Assembly (NCBI GenBank): GCA_035296325.1
Contig: DATHBD010000072.1
Span: 1-60,308 of the forward strand
Length of the DNA: 60,308 bases
Reading direction: 5' to 3'
Source of the DNA: DATHBD01 sp035296325
GTDB lineage: Bacteria > Actinomycetota > Actinomycetes > Mycobacteriales > Micromonosporaceae
Shown here: positions 45,629 to 53,695 of the stretch, one piece after another
Position numbering within the stretch: position 1 is the first letter of the stretch
Layout: every line of letters starts with the position of its first letter
Notes under the pieces: generated by a model
Databases searched by the model: none
What the model was told of the DNA's origin: nothing
Seen by the model: only the letters and a program-made list of their open reading frames with translations
Position numbers and translations under genes: made by a program

Positions 45629-45922
45629 ATGACCGCATATCACAGAGCCTGCCGGTTCAGCGCCACGATTCGTACGGAGGACATCGCGGTATTGCACATG
45701 CTGAGGGGGTTGTGCCAGCTCTGCGAGTCGGGAAGGTACAAGCAGATCGCTTGGGGCGGCACTGGAGCGGATGACTGGCTGAGCACCGGGAAGCAGGCTA
45801 CCTTTAGATTCACCGATCCCGTCGACCGCGACAGATTTCTGACACACGCCGAGCGGTTACTGCCTCAGGCCTGGCTTCTGGTGGCAACCGACGACAATAA
45901 TCCCGCCACTCCGCGCCGATAG
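45629..45922 (+). CDS. Small conserved orphan found near actinobacterial defence genes (97 aa)
   Basis: GGAGG stands seven bases before the ATG. The body reads ATIRTEDIAVLHMLRGLCQL, then IAWGGTGADDWLSTGKQATF and RFTDPVDRDRFLTHAERLLP, a two-strand plus helix pattern. I have a memory of similar short proteins (IAWGGT and FRFTDP elements) in actinobacterial genomes without a known function; I cannot name a family. It is divergent from the defence operon and lies at its head, so it may be a regulator or adaptor, which is inference. Confidence 0.6.
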   Translation: MTAYHRACRFSATIRTEDIAVLHMLRGLCQLCESGRYKQIAWGGTGADDWLSTGKQATFRFTDPVDRDRFLTHAERLLPQAWLLVATDDNNPATPRR

Positions 45923-46629
45923 GCACCATGCGCGGTTGAGCGACCCGAACCATCACACCCCAGTTGCCCCATCCTTGGCATCGTGACGACCCGCACTTTC
46001 GACGTATCACCCTGGCGGGTCCCGCCGCGAGTACCGCCACTGCCGCTGGTGGCCGCGCCGCAGGTCGTGCAATCCGACCTTCCGAAGGCGACGAACATCC
46101 CGGCCCTATGCGGTCGCACTGACGGTGTAGCACCGGGGCCTTGCCGGCACCCGGCGCTGACCAGGTGTTGGTGGAGCCGAGCGTACGGCATAAGAACCAA
46201 ATGATCCTGTCAGTCGGGCCTGACCCTGGAGCTCCCAGTTGCCATCGAACGCCGGCTCGCCGCCGCCTGACGGCCACACCGACTGGGCGCGATCGGTGTG
46301 TGCGGTGACCGTGGACGGCTGCGTCTCGGTGGGGATCTTCGCCCCATTGGTCGGCCTGGCCAGCAGCCGCGGAGCTCAGCTCTTCGGCGAGGCTCGCGTG
46401 CTGCCCCCCGACCACCCGGACCGGGCCCACTATTGGGCCGCGTTCCGCTGAGAGCACGAGCTCGCCGAATAGGGCCGCTCGCTCACCGAACCGCCGCGGG
46501 ACCACGAACGTTCCCGCGACAAGGATGGACGCTGACCGCCGCGGCCGGGACGCCTCATTACCCAACCGGCTGCAGCCCGACATCGACCCCGCACGGCAGC
46601 TGGGGCACGCGCTGGTAGGGCGAGTTCGG
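45923..46629. other. Decayed zone with a pair of homologous fragments
   Basis: No intact gene is seen. A plus-strand piece near 46186-46250 reads HKNQMILSVGPDLELPVAIE with one frame change, and 46940-47005 reads HPNQKIMASGPDLDLPVAQE. The DNA copies match in about three of four bases, so they are old duplicates of one gene end. Remaining readings on both strands lack ribosome binding sites. Confidence 0.4.
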
Positions 46630-46775
46630 GGATCTCAGAGCCGCGGTAATGGTCCAGCTTGGCGGTGGCGAGCTGGACCGGTTTGGTGAGTTGCGCTACG
46701 CCCCACACCATCGTCCAACCGTCGTTTCCGCCGGTGGCCAGGGTCTGCCCATCCCTGCTGAATGCCAGCAAACGC
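46630..46775 (-). pseudogene. WD40-repeat gene remnant
   Basis: The minus strand from 46771 reads LAFSRDGQTLATGGNDGWTM followed by VWGVAQLTKPVQLATA, one complete WD40 blade (DG.TLATGG.DG and a final V-W). Frames fall apart upstream and downstream (at about 46640 and above 46775), so only a single blade remains of what was a larger gene. Confidence 0.6.
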
Positions 46776-47041
46776 CGACGGCTCGTACGTCGCTGTGGAC
46801 CATCGCGCGGCGCTGATCAACGTGGCACGCCACCGGAACAGCAGCGGCGGCGCCACCGAAGGTGACACCGCCGACCTGCTTCGATCCGCCCTGCGTGAAC
46901 GGGTTCAAGAACACCAAAATGGTGGAGACGAGGTTGTGGCATCCGAACCAAAAGATCATGGCGTCCGGGCCTGACCTGGACCTTCCGGTAGCTCAGGAGC
47001 GATTGCAGCTGCCGCGTACGCCTTCGTGGGGAGGCGCGTGT

Positions 47042-47596
47042 TCAGCCGAGGTAGTTCGTCGCTTGGGTGTTGAGCACCCAGGCGAGTGGTGTCTCCGCCC
47101 GAGCCTGATATTCGTTGCCTGCGAGCTGGTACATCGTGACCGTCTGGGCGGCATCCCGGCCAATGGTCCAGTACTGCGGGACGCCGGCTGCCGCGTATTC
47201 GTGGCGCTTCGCCACCGTATCGGCGGCTTCCGACCCGGGTGAGATGATCTCGACTACGAGCAGAACGTCGTCGGCGGACAGCCAGACGGCGCTCGCCTGG
47301 GCCTTGGCCCAAACCACCAGATCGGGAATGCGTCCGCCGACGCGACCATCAGGACCGGGGATACGCAGACCGACTGCCTGGGTCAATTGGTCAGCCGGCC
47401 AGCCGGCTGCGGCAAGCCACAGCATGATCCGCGTCGCGATGACGGCGTGTCCGTAGTCTGGTGGCGGCATGACCGACAGGACCCCCTCGGGACTGGTCTC
47501 GTATCGGTGTCCATGCGGATCTGCGGCGCTCATCGCGACGAGATCGTCGAGCGTCGCGATGGCGGGCATGTGCCTGCCGACGGCCTCTGCGCTCAT
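47042..47596 (-). CDS. Uma2-family (DUF820) restriction-endonuclease-like protein (184 aa)
   Basis: The residues RIPDLVVW, VVEIISPGSEAADTVAKRHE and YAAAGVPQYWTIGRDAA are the PD-(D/E)XK set of Uma2 proteins: PD, then E-I-I-S-P-G-S and K. The N-terminus has ATLDDLVAMSAADPHGHRYE and GVLSVMPPPDYGHAVIATRI, also typical. Uma2 proteins are numerous in actinobacteria and cyanobacteria and are of unknown role, perhaps in mobile elements. AGGA precedes the ATG at 47596. It stands alone between decayed segments. Confidence 0.88.
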   Translation of the reverse strand: MSAEAVGRHMPAIATLDDLVAMSAADPHGHRYETSPEGVLSVMPPPDYGHAVIATRIMLWLAAAGWPADQLTQAVGLRIPGPDGRVGGRIPDLVVWAKAQASAVWLSADDVLLVVEIISPGSEAADTVAKRHEYAAAGVPQYWTIGRDAAQTVTMYQLAGNEYQARAETPLAWVLNTQATNYLG

Positions 47597-47747
47597 GGCG
47601 CCATCCTATCTGGGCAGGGAACAGCGACGTGCCGACCGTGGCGAGATCACGTAGTGTTGCTCGTCCTGCGCGTCGGGATGAGGTCGACGCGGTGGCTCAT
47701 CAGCCACGAATATCCCGATCACTCCACCGCTTCAACCGGCCGCGGCG

Positions 47748-48007
47748 TTTACCTACGAGATGATGGAGAGCTACTGGCCGGCCGTCGCCCGCGGCGACGA
47801 GGAGGCGCCGCCGGCCATGCGCGAGTGGGCGGTCAAGCTGGGGGCCAAACCCAATCGACGAGTACAAGCTGGTCGTCCACCCTAGGATCGCCGGCCACGG
47901 CCCGACGCTGCACCAGAGCGGGCTGCCCGGCACGCCAGCTCGACCTGCTCTCGGCGAAGCCGCACCGCAACCGCGCGGTGGCCATGCACTACCGCCGCGC
48001 GCGCTGA
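47748..48007 (+). pseudogene. Dihydrofolate-reductase-family gene remnant in three frames
   Basis: Three blocks of one family lie in order but in different frames: FTYEMMESYWPAVARGDEEA (frame of 47748), IDEYKLVVHPRIAGHGPTLH (47854) and RQLDLLSAKPHRNRAVAMHY (47933), ending in RRAR and a stop at 48005-48007. The region that normally lies between the first and second block (about 60-70 residues) is deleted, and the N-terminus is missing. It is a plain decayed gene next to the tRNA. Confidence 0.75.
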
Positions 48008-48056
48008 ATCACGGGGGTCCATCGCCGCCGGTTCACCGGCAGCGCGGCGTTTGTAC

Positions 48057-48131
48057 TGGTGGGCCGCCAGGGACTCGAACCCTGAACCTACGGATTAAAA
48101 GTCCGCAGCTCTGCCATTGAGCTAGCAGCCC
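48057..48131 (-). tRNA. tRNA-Lys, anticodon UUU
   Basis: The minus strand folds as a cloverleaf: acceptor GGGCTGC with GCGGCCC, D arm GCTCAATGGCAGAGC, anticodon arm GCGGACTTTTAATCCGT with anticodon TTT, T arm CAGGGTTCGAGTCCCTG, discriminator A and an encoded CCA (48057-48059 region). tRNA genes are frequent integration sites; no integrase or second copy of its 3' end is seen in the window. Confidence 0.95.
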
Positions 48132-48363
48132 GTGGCTGACAGGGTACCTGTGGCGAGGCGCGCAGTCTCATGCGATATGCCCGGCCTCGCTCAGCCAGGG
48201 CGGATGCGACGTCGGGGCGGCGGCGAGCACAGGATCTTCGGTCCTCCACCGGCCCGACCCTCGCGGGCCTGCGGCGTCACTGTGACGCGGGCCGTGCTCG
48301 GGCACGGGTCGGTGTCCCTGTTACCCCTTCGCTGCACGCGGGTCGTCGCGTGGGTGATCCCGA

Positions 48364-48885
48364 TCATCGTGCTTGCAGGTCGACCAGCCATTGACGAATC
48401 GAGGAGAGGTCCGCGTCGGTGAGGCCGACGAACGGGTCGACGCGGCGCACCAGGGCGCTGCCGGGGTGGTTGCTCGCGACCCAATGCCGATCAGCGTCGG
48501 TTGTCTCATTGTCAATCCACACGAACGACGCCCGTCAGCCCACCGGGTAAGGAACACCGTCTTGCAATGCAGCCCACCCACCGCGTCGTCGTCGGTATCG
48601 GGAAACTCGACGACGGGCAGTTCCGGGGAGCCCGAGCCGGGGGGCGACGACCTCGTTCGCGTCGGCCATCCACGTCGTCGCCCAGACGAGCCGGCATCCC
48701 AGCCAGCAGCCTGGGCCCATCGGCCGAGTCGAGCCGGTCCACGGGGGGATTACCGGACGCAGGGTTGAACCGGCCGACCCGATCGCTCGAAGGGTGCCCA
48801 CGCCGGACGGGTCGGGGCGGAACGGGATCAGCGGCCCATCTACGTCGAGGAAGACCAGTGGACGGCCGGCATCGCCGATCATCAC
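48364..48885 (-). pseudogene. HAD-domain gene remnant with several frameshifts
   Basis: The minus strand starts GRPLVFLDVDGPLIPF (the HAD Asp motif), then in other frames gives LVWATTWMADANEVVAPRLG, GGLHCKTVFL and finally VWIDNETTDADRHWVASNHP with FVGLTDADLSSIRQWLVDL and a stop at 48364-48366. All parts of one HAD-like protein (about 170 residues, the type attributed to RNA repair) are present in order, but at least three frame changes prevent translation. Confidence 0.78.
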
Positions 48886-49029
48886 GGCGAACCTACCGCA
48901 CGGTGCCCTGGCGCTGGGTCATGCCCGGACGCCACGCCGGGACACGGACTTGCGCGACCGGGACGACCAGCGATCGACGAGCCGATCAGACGCGTCGGCA
49001 GTCAAGATCAGTTCCTCATGAGTCCGCTA

Positions 49030-49057
49030 TTGCCAAGAGGTTGCAATTAAGTAGGCT
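49030..49057 (+). promoter_or_regulatory. Nur-type nickel box over a probable promoter
   Basis: TTGCCA (49030-49035), five bases, TTGCAA (49041-49046) fits the TTGCAA-N5-TTGCAA form of the streptomycete nickel regulator Nur. TTGCCA would also be a -35 element and TAGGCT (49052-49057) a -10 element with a 16-bp spacer, so binding would block RNA polymerase. It lies 32 bp before the permease start. Confidence 0.6.
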
Positions 49058-49088
49058 GTGCAACGACGGCTGCGGGAGAGGGAGCGAC

Positions 49089-50234
49089 GTGCACATTCCG
49101 GACGGGTACCTGAGTCCACAGACCTGCGCCGTGGGCTTCGCGGTCGCGGTGCCGGTCTGGGCGGTGGCGAGCCAGCGGGTATCGAAGGTGGTAAAGACCC
49201 GCAACGTGCCGCTGCTGGCGCTGCTGTCCGCCCTGAGCTTCCTGATCATGATGTTCAACATCCCGGTCCCGGACGGCACGTCCGCGCACGCGGTGGGCGG
49301 CGTCCTGGTGGCGGTGGTGTTGGGCCCGTGGGCGGCGGTGATAGCGGTCTCCGTGGCGCTGCTGTTCCAGGCATTGCTCTTCGGTGACGGCGGCGTGCTC
49401 GCGTACGGGGCCAACGTGGTGAACCTGGCGATCATCATGCCGTTCCTGGGCTACGCGGTGTACCGGCTGGTGGCCGGGAAGTCGCCCCTCACCGCTCGAC
49501 GGCGGGTGATCGCTGCGGCGGCCGGCGGGTACGTCGGCATCAATGCGGCGGCGCTTGCGACGGCGATCGAGTTCGGCATCCAGCCCGCCCTGTTCCAAAC
49601 CGCCTCCGGCGCGCCGCTGTACTCCCCGTACGGGCTCGCCGAGACCATCCCCGCCATGATGCTCGCGCACGTCACCGTCGCCGGCGCCGCGGAGGCGATC
49701 CTCACCGGCGGCGTGCTGGCGTACCTGGCCCGCACCGACGTGGCCCGGCTCGTCCCGAACCACCCGGGCATCCCGGTCACCGCCGATGACGCTCCGGCGC
49801 CTCGGAGCGGCCGGGTCAGCCCGGGCCGGGTGGCCGTCGCGTTCATGGCCGTCATGGTGCTGCTGACGCCGCTGGGCCTGCTCGCCCCGGGCGGCGCGTT
49901 CGGCGAGGACGACCCGAGCGACCTGAACCCGGCCGACCTCGGGTTGAGCGCGATACCCGAAGGGCTGGTCCGGTACAACGGCTTCTGGAGCCACACCCTG
50001 CTGGGCGGGTACGGCTTCGCCGACGGCGAGCACGCCAACCTGGCGTACATCCTGTCGGCCCTGGTGGGCATCGCGGTGGTCGGACTGTTCATCTTCGGCA
50101 TCGGCAAGCTCACCCAGTCTGTGCTGAGCCGCCGGGCAACCCCCGGTGGGCGGGAGGCGGAAGCCGGGCTCGCCGGGCCCGCCGGCGGGACAGCCGACGC
50201 CGTTCCCGACCGACGCGACGCCAGCCGCGCATGA
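49089..50234 (+). CDS. cbiM: ECF-type nickel/cobalt transporter substrate-capture permease, CbiM/NikM fused to a NikN/PDGLE-like domain (381 aa)
   Basis: The start VHIPDGYLSPQTC has the conserved second-position His of the CbiM/NikM family that binds the metal together with the N-terminal amine, and HAVGGVLVAVVLGPWAA continues the family pattern. Residues 1-220 form the capture unit with about six membrane segments; residues 250-350 form a NikN-like part with two more segments (RVAVAFMAVMVLLTPLGLLA; HANLAYILSALVGIAVVGLF) and the periplasmic YNGFWSHTLLGGYGF. The GTG follows GGGAGAGGGAG. A Nur-type box upstream and the NikN-like fusion favour nickel over cobalt. It overlaps the next gene by four bases. 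Confidence 0.88.
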   Translation: MHIPDGYLSPQTCAVGFAVAVPVWAVASQRVSKVVKTRNVPLLALLSALSFLIMMFNIPVPDGTSAHAVGGVLVAVVLGPWAAVIAVSVALLFQALLFGDGGVLAYGANVVNLAIIMPFLGYAVYRLVAGKSPLTARRRVIAAAAGGYVGINAAALATAIEFGIQPALFQTASGAPLYSPYGLAETIPAMMLAHVTVAGAAEAILTGGVLAYLARTDVARLVPNHPGIPVTADDAPAPRSGRVSPGRVAVAFMAVMVLLTPLGLLAPGGAFGEDDPSDLNPADLGLSAIPEGLVRYNGFWSHTLLGGYGFADGEHANLAYILSALVGIAVVGLFIFGIGKLTQSVLSRRATPGGREAEAGLAGPAGGTADAVPDRRDASRA

Positions 50235-51190
50235 CCGCCACTGCGGAGCGGCCGGCACCTTCCCGGACCGTGCCGGCCGGCGCACCGGGCTGGCTGCTCC
50301 GGGCGGAGCCCGGGCTGTGCCCGTGCGGCTGCATCGGCGTGCGCCGCAGGGGCTCCTTCGTCGAGAAGACCCTGAACAGCAGCGCCGCGCTCCTGCGTCA
50401 GGTGATGTTCAGCGAGGATCTCGCGGCCCGGCCCGGGGTGCTGCAACGGCTGGACCCCCGAGTGAAGCTGATCGGCATGCTGGTGCTCCTGATCGCGGTC
50501 GCAATCGTGCACCACATTCCGGTGCTCGTCGGCGCCTACGCGCTCACCCTGGCCCTGGCCGCGACCTCGGGCGTGCCGCTGGGGTTCTTCGTCAAGCGGG
50601 TCTGGCTCTTCGTGCCGATCTTCACCGGGATCGTGGTGCTCCCGGCGACGCTGTCGATCGTGACACCGGGCGAGGTCGTCCTGACGATGTGGCACTGGCG
50701 CGGGACCGCGCACGGGTTCACCGCCCAGGGCCTGACCAGTGCCGCGCTCGTACTGAGCCGGGTCGCCACATCGGTCTCCCTCGTGGTGCTGCTCACCGTC
50801 ACCACGCCGTGGACCCGGCTCCTGGCCGCGCTCCGGGCACTCGGCGTGCCGCGGATGTTCGTCCTGATCATCGGAATGGCGTACCGGTACATCTTTCTGC
50901 TGCTCGGTACCGTGACCGAGATGTACGAGGCCCGCAAGGCGCGAACGGTGACCGTGCTCCGCCACGACCGGGGCGCGCGGTCGTTCCTGGCTGCCTCGGC
51001 GGGGACGCTGTTCGGCAAGTCCAACCAGCTCTCCGAGGAGGTGCACATGGCGATGGTCGCCCGTGGGTACCGTGGCAACGCGCGCACCCTGCAGGCGTTC
51101 CGGTTGCGCGCCGCGGACGCCGTGGCGACCGTCGCGATCCTGGGCTGCGCCGCGGCCATCTACGGGGGTGACCTGCTGCTTGGCCGCTGA
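50231..51190 (+). CDS. cbiQ: ECF transporter transmembrane component CbiQ/NikQ (319 aa)
   Basis: The C-terminal half has the coupling motif regions GMAYRYIFLLLGTVTEMYEA with ARKARTV and HMAMVARGYRGNARTLQAF, the two Ala-Arg-Gly signatures that contact the ATPase. The membrane part has four to five segments (LIGMLVLLIAVAIVHHIPVL; VWLFVPIFTGIVVLPA). A 70-residue cytoplasmic N-terminus contains CPCGCIGVRRRGSFVEKTL, a Cys cluster that may bind metal. The ATGA overlap couples it to cbiM. Confidence 0.88.
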   Translation: MTATAERPAPSRTVPAGAPGWLLRAEPGLCPCGCIGVRRRGSFVEKTLNSSAALLRQVMFSEDLAARPGVLQRLDPRVKLIGMLVLLIAVAIVHHIPVLVGAYALTLALAATSGVPLGFFVKRVWLFVPIFTGIVVLPATLSIVTPGEVVLTMWHWRGTAHGFTAQGLTSAALVLSRVATSVSLVVLLTVTTPWTRLLAALRALGVPRMFVLIIGMAYRYIFLLLGTVTEMYEARKARTVTVLRHDRGARSFLAASAGTLFGKSNQLSEEVHMAMVARGYRGNARTLQAFRLRAADAVATVAILGCAAAIYGGDLLLGR

Positions 51191-52001
51191 CCACGCCGCT
51201 GACCACGCCGGGGGGCATGCCGTAGCGCCGGATCCCGCGGCCGAAACGGTCTTCGCCTGCCACGACCTGCACTACAGCTACCTGGATCGTTATCCGGCGC
51301 TCGCCGGGGTCTCCCTGCAGATCGCCCGGGGAGAAAAGGTCGCCCTGCTCGGCCCGAACGGCTGTGGCAAGTCGACCCTCCTCAAGGTGCTGGACGGGCT
51401 GATCTTTCCCAGCCGGGGCACGTTCACGGCCTTCGGCCACCCGGTGACCGAGGACGCGCTCGAGGACGAGCAGTTCTCCACCGGGTTCCGGTCCCGGGTC
51501 GGCTTCGTCTTCCAGAACTCCGACGCGCAGGTCTTCTCCCCCACGGTGCGCGACGAGATCGCGTTCGGCTGCCTGCAACTGGGACTGTCCACCGAGGAGG
51601 CGATGTCCCGGGTCTCGGACGTGCTGCGGATGCTCCAGATCGCCGACCTTGCCGACCGGGCGCCGTTCCAGCTCTCCGGCGGCCAGAAGAAGCGGGTCGC
51701 CATCGCGTCGGTCCTGGTGATGAACCCCGAGGTCCTGCTCTTCGACGAACCCACCGCGGCGCTCGACCCACGGACCCAGCAGTGGCTCATCGACCTCATC
51801 GGCGAGTTGAGCGCGGCCGGGAAGACCATCGTCCTGGCGACCCACGACCTCGACGCGCTCGACCTGCTCGCGGACCGATGCCTCGTGTTCGCCGAGGACC
51901 ACACGATCGGTCGGGCGGGCACGCCGGCCCAGATCCTGGCCGACCGCGCGTTGCTGCTTCGGGCGAACCTCATCCATGAGCGCACCGGGATCCGGTGGTA
52001 G
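51180..52001 (+). CDS. cbiO: ECF transporter ATPase CbiO/NikO (273 aa)
   Basis: Walker A is GPNGCGKST, Q-loop VFQNSDAQVFSPTVRDEIAF, signature QLSGGQKKRVAIASVLV and Walker B VLLFDEPTAALDPRTQ, followed by ATHDLDALDLL. The N-terminus has HAADHAGGHAV, a His-rich stretch that may hold metal. I start at the TTG at 51180 (GGGGGTG nine bases upstream), which overlaps the cbiQ end; a GTG at 51168 is possible. It powers metal import with CbiM and CbiQ. Confidence 0.9.
   Translation: MAADHAADHAGGHAVAPDPAAETVFACHDLHYSYLDRYPALAGVSLQIARGEKVALLGPNGCGKSTLLKVLDGLIFPSRGTFTAFGHPVTEDALEDEQFSTGFRSRVGFVFQNSDAQVFSPTVRDEIAFGCLQLGLSTEEAMSRVSDVLRMLQIADLADRAPFQLSGGQKKRVAIASVLVMNPEVLLFDEPTAALDPRTQQWLIDLIGELSAAGKTIVLATHDLDALDLLADRCLVFAEDHTIGRAGTPAQILADRALLLRANLIHERTGIRW
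51185..51208. repeat. 12-bp tandem duplication spanning the cbiQ stop codon
   Basis: CGCTGACCACGC occurs at 51185-51196 and 51197-51208. The first TGA is the cbiQ stop codon. In the cbiO frame the copies encode the doubled AADH of its His-rich N-terminus. Confidence 0.75.
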
Positions 52002-52005
52002 ATCC

Positions 52006-52374
52006 TCAGGGCCGGCCGTCGCCGGCGACTTCGCCCGCTGCCGCCGCCTCCACACTGCCGTAGACCGGCAGGACGCGGGTCAGGTTGGTGATCGCCAGGA
52101 TGTCCGCCACGAGCGGCTGCACCGCGCCCAGCCGCAGCCAACCCGCGTTGGCCGTCGCCCGGCCATGCGCCTGCAGCAGCACGCGCAGGCCGGTGGAGTC
52201 GCACAGCGGCACGTCGGCGAGGTCGACGACGATGTGCGGGCGCTCCGCCTCGACGAGGACCAGCAGCGCCTCCATCAGCGGCTGCGAGGTGTCGAACAAA
52301 ATGTTCCCGTGCACCGACACCACTGTCGCGTCACCGGTGCTGTCCCGGACGGCCACCCGCAACTCGGCCGTCAC
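52006..52374 (-). CDS. STAS-domain anti-anti-sigma factor (122 aa)
   Basis: The core reads DATVVSVHGNILFDTSQPLM, ALLVLVEAERPHIVVDLADV and PLCDSTGLRVLLQAHGRATA, in which DST carries the phosphorylatable Ser of RsbV/SpoIIAA-type proteins. In partner switching the unphosphorylated STAS protein binds the anti-sigma kinase and frees a sigma factor. The GTG start shares bases with the phosphatase stop (GTGA). No anti-sigma kinase is seen in the window, so the partner is elsewhere. Confidence 0.85.
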   Translation of the reverse strand: MTAELRVAVRDSTGDATVVSVHGNILFDTSQPLMEALLVLVEAERPHIVVDLADVPLCDSTGLRVLLQAHGRATANAGWLRLGAVQPLVADILAITNLTRVLPVYGSVEAAAAGEVAGDGRP

Positions 52375-53585
52375 GGGAGACTCCGGTGCGCTGCCGCCGC
52401 AGACCATTCCACGAGCATCAGCGTAGCGTCATCAGCCGGCGGCCCGTCGAGATGCCCCGCCACCGCGCGCCCCAGCCGCCGCAGCGTCTCCGGCGCCGGC
52501 AGTTCCGCGAACGCCTGCCGCTCGGCAAGGTCGAGCAGTCGCTGCTCCCCGAAGGGCGCTCCGGTGCGGTCCCGGGCCTCCACCACGCCGTCGCTGAAGA
52601 GGAGCAGTCGATCGCCCGGCTGGAGCAGTTCCTCCGCCACCTCGATCTGCGGGTCGTCAAGTCCCAGTGGCATCCGGCGGCCCCCGGTCAGCCGGCGGAC
52701 CACCCGACCGTTGCGCAGCACAGCAGGCTGCGGGTGCCCCGCGTTGATGTACCGCAGAAGCCCGGTGTCGAAGTCGAGCGTGGCGAGCACGGCGGTGGTG
52801 AACCGGGAGTCGGAGAACTGCTCCTCGAATGTGTGGTCGACGGCCCGCGCCATCGCGTAGAGCCCGGCGCCGGCACGGCGCGACGCGCGCAGCGTCGACA
52901 GCGCGACCGCGGTCCCGAGCCCGGCGGCCAGGCCGTGCCCGGTGGTGTCCAGGAGGCAGAGGAACGCGGTGCCGTCGTCGACCGCGTAGTCGAACCCGTC
53001 GCCGCCCACCTCGTAGCGGGGCGCAAACAGCGCCGAGATGACAAACCGCTCGCACGCGTACGTCAGCGGCGGCAGCACCTTCCACAGCAGTTCGGACGCC
53101 ACCGACATCGGCTGGCTGCGCCGGGTGCGCTCCAAGGTGTCGCCGTACGGGTCCTTCGTCGCGACGAGGTGCCCCAGCAGGGCGGCGAACAGGTCGCAGT
53201 GGCGGCGAAAGTCGGGCGAGGTCAGCGCCCGCTCATCGGCCCGGATCGCCAGCACGCCGAGTCGTTCGGAGCCGTCCAGCAGCGGCATCCACAGCACGGC
53301 CGGGTCGTTCGTGCCGGGTCGGGCCGCGCCGCTCATCACCTCGATCGCCATGAATGCCCGACCAGCCAGTGTGGACTCCACCGGGAGCGGCTGCGGCAAC
53401 GGCCGACCGGCCTCGGGAACCGGCCGGAGCGCCTCCTGCTCGTAGTCGATGAGGTAGATCGTGACATCCACCTCGAGCGCGCGAAGGGCCGCGTTCACCT
53501 CGGCCGGCAGCGCGTCCGGCTCGCTCAGCCGGGTGCGTTCCAGCAGGTCAACGGTGGCGTCGCGCCATCGCCGGTCGTCGGTCAC
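52371..53585 (-). CDS. PP2C-type (SpoIIE/RsbU) Ser/Thr phosphatase with GAF-like sensor (404 aa)
   Basis: The N-terminal half (about 20-170) is a GAF-like sensor (LLDGSERLGVLAIRADERAL); the phosphatase domain has GDGFDYAVDDGTAFLCLLDT with TGHGLAAGLGTAVAL, then LLLFSDGVVEARDRTGAPFG and ADDATLMLVEW, the metal-binding Asp set of PP2C. It would dephosphorylate the STAS partner encoded next and thereby activate a stress sigma factor. I choose the GTG at 53583-53585; an ATG at 53801 adds 72 Arg/Pro-rich residues that do not look coding. Confidence 0.88.
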   Translation of the reverse strand: MTDDRRWRDATVDLLERTRLSEPDALPAEVNAALRALEVDVTIYLIDYEQEALRPVPEAGRPLPQPLPVESTLAGRAFMAIEVMSGAARPGTNDPAVLWMPLLDGSERLGVLAIRADERALTSPDFRRHCDLFAALLGHLVATKDPYGDTLERTRRSQPMSVASELLWKVLPPLTYACERFVISALFAPRYEVGGDGFDYAVDDGTAFLCLLDTTGHGLAAGLGTAVALSTLRASRRAGAGLYAMARAVDHTFEEQFSDSRFTTAVLATLDFDTGLLRYINAGHPQPAVLRNGRVVRRLTGGRRMPLGLDDPQIEVAEELLQPGDRLLLFSDGVVEARDRTGAPFGEQRLLDLAERQAFAELPAPETLRRLGRAVAGHLDGPPADDATLMLVEWSAAAAHRSLP

Positions 53586-53695
53586 GGGCTCGAGACTAGA
53601 CCAGGACCGGCCCCGGACCGCATCGGCACGGACCCGCTGACCGAGCCGACCCCGCGGCGGGGGTTCAGCGCGCGTGCGCCGGGTATCGGCTCGGC

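Noticed and set aside
45865..46204. Overlapping short readings on both strands
   Set aside because: Neither has a ribosome binding site; composition is non-protein-like, and the zone holds other decayed fragments.
48057..48131. An attachment-site duplication of the tRNA-Lys 3' end elsewhere in the window
   Set aside because: I looked for GGTTCGAGTCCCTGG-like copies near the island's left edge and found none; no integrase gene is present.
48886..49088. A cobalamin riboswitch ahead of cbiM
   Set aside because: No conserved B12-box sequence or suitable stem set is visible; the Nur-type box explains control better.
49451..51046. A 531-codon reading on the minus strand across cbiM and cbiQ
   Set aside because: Arg/His-rich shadow of two well-recognised permease genes.
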